Source: Thiotrichales bacterium (GTDB lineage Bacteria; Pseudomonadota; Gammaproteobacteria; HK1). From it: DNA of 64,000 bases. The DNA lies in contig JAPOSC010000034.1 of NCBI GenBank assembly GCA_026709935.1, positions 62,001-126,000 of the forward strand. Direction: 5' to 3'. A program made the translations under genes and the position numbers. Below the pieces are notes generated by a model. That model had not been told where the DNA came from and did no database searches. It saw nothing but the letters and a program-made list of their open reading frames with translations. Shown in pieces: positions 62,030 through 64,000 of this stretch (its first letter is position 1; each line of letters starts with the position of its first letter).

Positions 62030-64000
62030 ATGGAACTGGTCTTTCTCGCCCTGCTGATCGTTCTGATGATCGGCGCCCTCATGTCCGGCTTCCCGGTCGG
62101 TTTCGCCCTGCCCGGTTCAGCCATCGCCGCCATCGCGATTGCGGCACTGTGCGGGTGGCTCTTTGCGGGCGACGCGGACGCCTACTTCGCGCACGGCGGT
62201 CCGGTCGAGTGGCTGAGCGCCGGGGTCACCAACTTCCGCAGCCTCTACTGGGACGTGGAACGCGACACCCTCATCGCGATCCCCCTGTTCGTGTTCATGG
62301 GGATCATGCTGCAACGGTCGCGGATCGCGGAGGACCTGCTGGTGGCAATGGCCCAACTCTTCGGGCCGATCCCGGGGGGCCTCGGTATCTCGGTCGTGTT
62401 CGTCGGCGCCCTGCTCGCCGCCACCACCGGGATCGTCGGGGCGACGGTGATCGCCATGGGGCTCATCTCCCTCCCCGCGATGCTGCGCAACAACTACTCG
62501 AAGCCGCTCGCGACGGGGACCATCTGCGCCGCCGGCACGCTGGGCCAGATCATCCCACCGTCCGTGGTGCTCATCATTCTCGCCGATCAGCTCGCGAGCG
62601 CGGCCGACATCGCCAGCACCGCGCGCAAGGCGGAGTACCGCGAAGCCACCGGCGAGATCACCATGCCGGCGGAGTTCGATGTGGTCTCCGCGAGCGCGGG
62701 CGACATGTTCATGGGCGCCTTCATTCCGGGGCTCATCCTGGTCGCGATCTACATGATCTACATCCTCGGACAAGCGCTCCTGCGCCCGAGCACCGCGCCT
62801 CCGGTGCCGTACGAGGGCACTTACGACCTGCGATTCGCGGTGCGGGTGCTCCTCGCCCTCGTGCCGCCGCTCACCCTCATCTTCGCGGTGCTGGGGTCCA
62901 TCCTTGCCGGCATCGCAACCGTGAACCAGGCCGGGGCGATCGGGGCGATCGGCGCCCTCATCATGGGTGGATACCGCCTCACCGCCGGTCAGCGCAATGC
63001 GTTCGCACCTGCGATCGTGGCCGTGCTCTCCCTGCTCGTCCTGTTCGCGACGCTGACCGCCTACGACATCAACATCAAGAACATCACCGGACCCGAGGAT
63101 GTGCGGGGGATCGTGCTCGCATCGATCGGAACCGCCGGTCTCCTCGTGGCGATCGCCTGGAGCCTGTGGCGGACGTACCGGATCGACGACACCCTCAGGT
63201 CGGTGATGATCGAGACCACCAAGACCACGTCGATGGTGTTCATCATTCTGCTCGGCGCCGCCATGCTGACCTCGGCGTTTCGCGCTTTCGGCGGTGAGGA
63301 GCTCGTTCGGGAGCAGCTCACGAGCCTGCCCGGAGGCTTCTGGACGCAGTTCGCAGTGGTGATGCTGGTCATCTTCCTGCTCGGGTTCTTCCTCGACTTC
63401 ATCGAGATCGCGGTGGTGGTGGTGCCCATCGTCGCTCCCATCCTGCTCGCGGATCCGTCCGCGAACATCACCGCGGTGTGGCTGGGGGTGATGATCGGCA
63501 TCAACATCCAGACCTCGTTCCTGACCCCGCCATTCGGCTTTGCCCTGTTCTATCTGCGCGGCGTCGCTCCGGCGATCGTGAAGACTTTGCAGATCTATCG
63601 CGGAGCAGTGGTATTCATCGCCCTGCAGCTCCTCGGACTCGGCATCGCCGGCGCGTTCCCGAGCCTGGTCAACTACCTGCCGAACCGCGTGTACCTCGGC
63701 TCGGAAACCGCGCCGCCGCCGATGAACCCCAAGCTGCAGTACTGCCTGGAGGATTACGTCTTCGCCCGTTACGACGAGAACGGCGACGAGCTTCGCGCCC
63801 AGATCGATCGGGCCGCGGCGCTCGATGTCGGCTACCTGCCCGACCCCCTCCGTGAGAAGTACGAACGCAGCGTCGAGCTCGCCCGCGATGGTCTGGGTCT
63901 GGTGCAGGCGGTGCGCGAGGCGGATGCGCAAACGCAGGCATACCTGCCGGAGTACCAGCCCCTGCATGTCGAGGTGCGGCGCAAACAGTCCGACCTGCGC
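62030..64000 (+). CDS. dctM: TRAP transporter large permease subunit (DctM), truncated by the window
   Basis: The frame begins MELVFLALLIVLMIGALMSG and stays open for 657 codons to the end of the window, with no stop. DctM motifs are present: IPLFVFMGIMLQRSRIAEDL, GIVGATVIAMGLISLPAML, CAAGTLGQIIPPSVVLIILA and the C-terminal FLDFIEIAVVVVPIVAPILL. Usual DctM proteins have about 430 residues. Here there are extra hydrophilic loops (around residues 200-225) and a long tail after the last helix (about 545 onward). It is the ion-coupled translocation subunit of the system. Confidence 0.93.
   Translation, partial: MELVFLALLIVLMIGALMSGFPVGFALPGSAIAAIAIAALCGWLFAGDADAYFAHGGPVEWLSAGVTNFRSLYWDVERDTLIAIPLFVFMGIMLQRSRIAEDLLVAMAQLFGPIPGGLGISVVFVGALLAATTGIVGATVIAMGLISLPAMLRNNYSKPLATGTICAAGTLGQIIPPSVVLIILADQLASAADIASTARKAEYREATGEITMPAEFDVVSASAGDMFMGAFIPGLILVAIYMIYILGQALLRPSTAPPVPYEGTYDLRFAVRVLLALVPPLTLIFAVLGSILAGIATVNQAGAIGAIGALIMGGYRLTAGQRNAFAPAIVAVLSLLVLFATLTAYDINIKNITGPEDVRGIVLASIGTAGLLVAIAWSLWRTYRIDDTLRSVMIETTKTTSMVFIILLGAAMLTSAFRAFGGEELVREQLTSLPGGFWTQFAVVMLVIFLLGFFLDFIEIAVVVVPIVAPILLADPSANITAVWLGVMIGINIQTSFLTPPFGFALFYLRGVAPAIVKTLQIYRGAVVFIALQLLGLGIAGAFPSLVNYLPNRVYLGSETAPPPMNPKLQYCLEDYVFARYDENGDELRAQIDRAAALDVGYLPDPLREKYERSVELARDGLGLVQAVREADAQTQAYLPEYQPLHVEVRRKQSDLR

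Overview
The window is 64 kb of high-GC bacterial chromosome. It looks like a sulfur-oxidising gammaproteobacterium. Three things support that reading. An aprMBA set (APS reductase with the AprM membrane anchor) and a Sat-type ATP sulfurylase indicate oxidation of sulfite to sulfate through APS. rhlB lies divergent to trxA-rho, and glyQ-glyS is followed within a few kb by a plsC-type acyltransferase; both arrangements are typical of Gammaproteobacteria. The block mnmG-rsmG-parA-parB is the usual neighbourhood of a bacterial origin. No rRNA, tRNA, CRISPR array, insertion sequence or phage gene was recognised. The genus is not assignable from this sequence alone.

Layout. 0-5 kb: Hsp33, then malate synthase G divergent from a D-3-hydroxyaspartate/D-threonine aldolase-type PLP enzyme, and an AhpD-like protein. 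5-8.6 kb: a LysR regulator divergent from sat, and an unusual signalling-like protein. 8.7-13.9 kb: a complete branched-chain-amino-acid-type ABC importer with a Tat-exported binding protein. Divergent from it, 14.2-17.6 kb: a stand-alone receiver protein, a two-helix membrane peptide and an SSF-STAC-histidine kinase. 17.7-20.8 kb: aprMBA. 21-28 kb: nitroreductase, an HTH protein with a histone-H1-like tail, rho, trxA, rhlB, an esterase and hemB. 28-33 kb: small stress or metabolic genes (Calx-beta protein, DyP peroxidase, VOC protein, DUF2007 protein, cupin dioxygenase) and glutaryl-CoA dehydrogenase. 33-39 kb: parB, parA, rsmG, mnmG and a coupled MFS gene. 39-41.9 kb: an accessory patch with a DUF4143 ATPase, fragments of related ATPases and a frameshifted SMP-30/gluconolactonase. 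42-50 kb: glyQ, glyS, amidohydrolase, plsC, L,D-transpeptidase and a Pro/Ala-rich TPR-like protein. 50-57 kb: a second accessory patch with an AT-rich islet of small secreted proteins, gamma-glutamyltransferase, a ribbon-helix-helix gene preceded by a 13-G run, NUDIX, an orphan HipA and the joined remnants of a nucleotidyltransferase and an AAA-like ATPase. 57-64 kb: an Abhydrolase_10-type gene whose 5' end is partly duplicated, then a three-gene TRAP transporter whose large permease runs off the window.

The energy genes (sat, aprMBA) and carbon genes (malate synthase G, glyoxylate-linked aldolase, glutaryl-CoA dehydrogenase, ABC and TRAP importers) suggest a mixotroph that oxidises reduced sulfur and takes up small organic acids or amino acids. 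Two themes run through the window. One is gene decay by small duplications and deletions in the accessory patches. The other is short tandem repeats, most often with a 12-bp period, in gaps and inside proteins.
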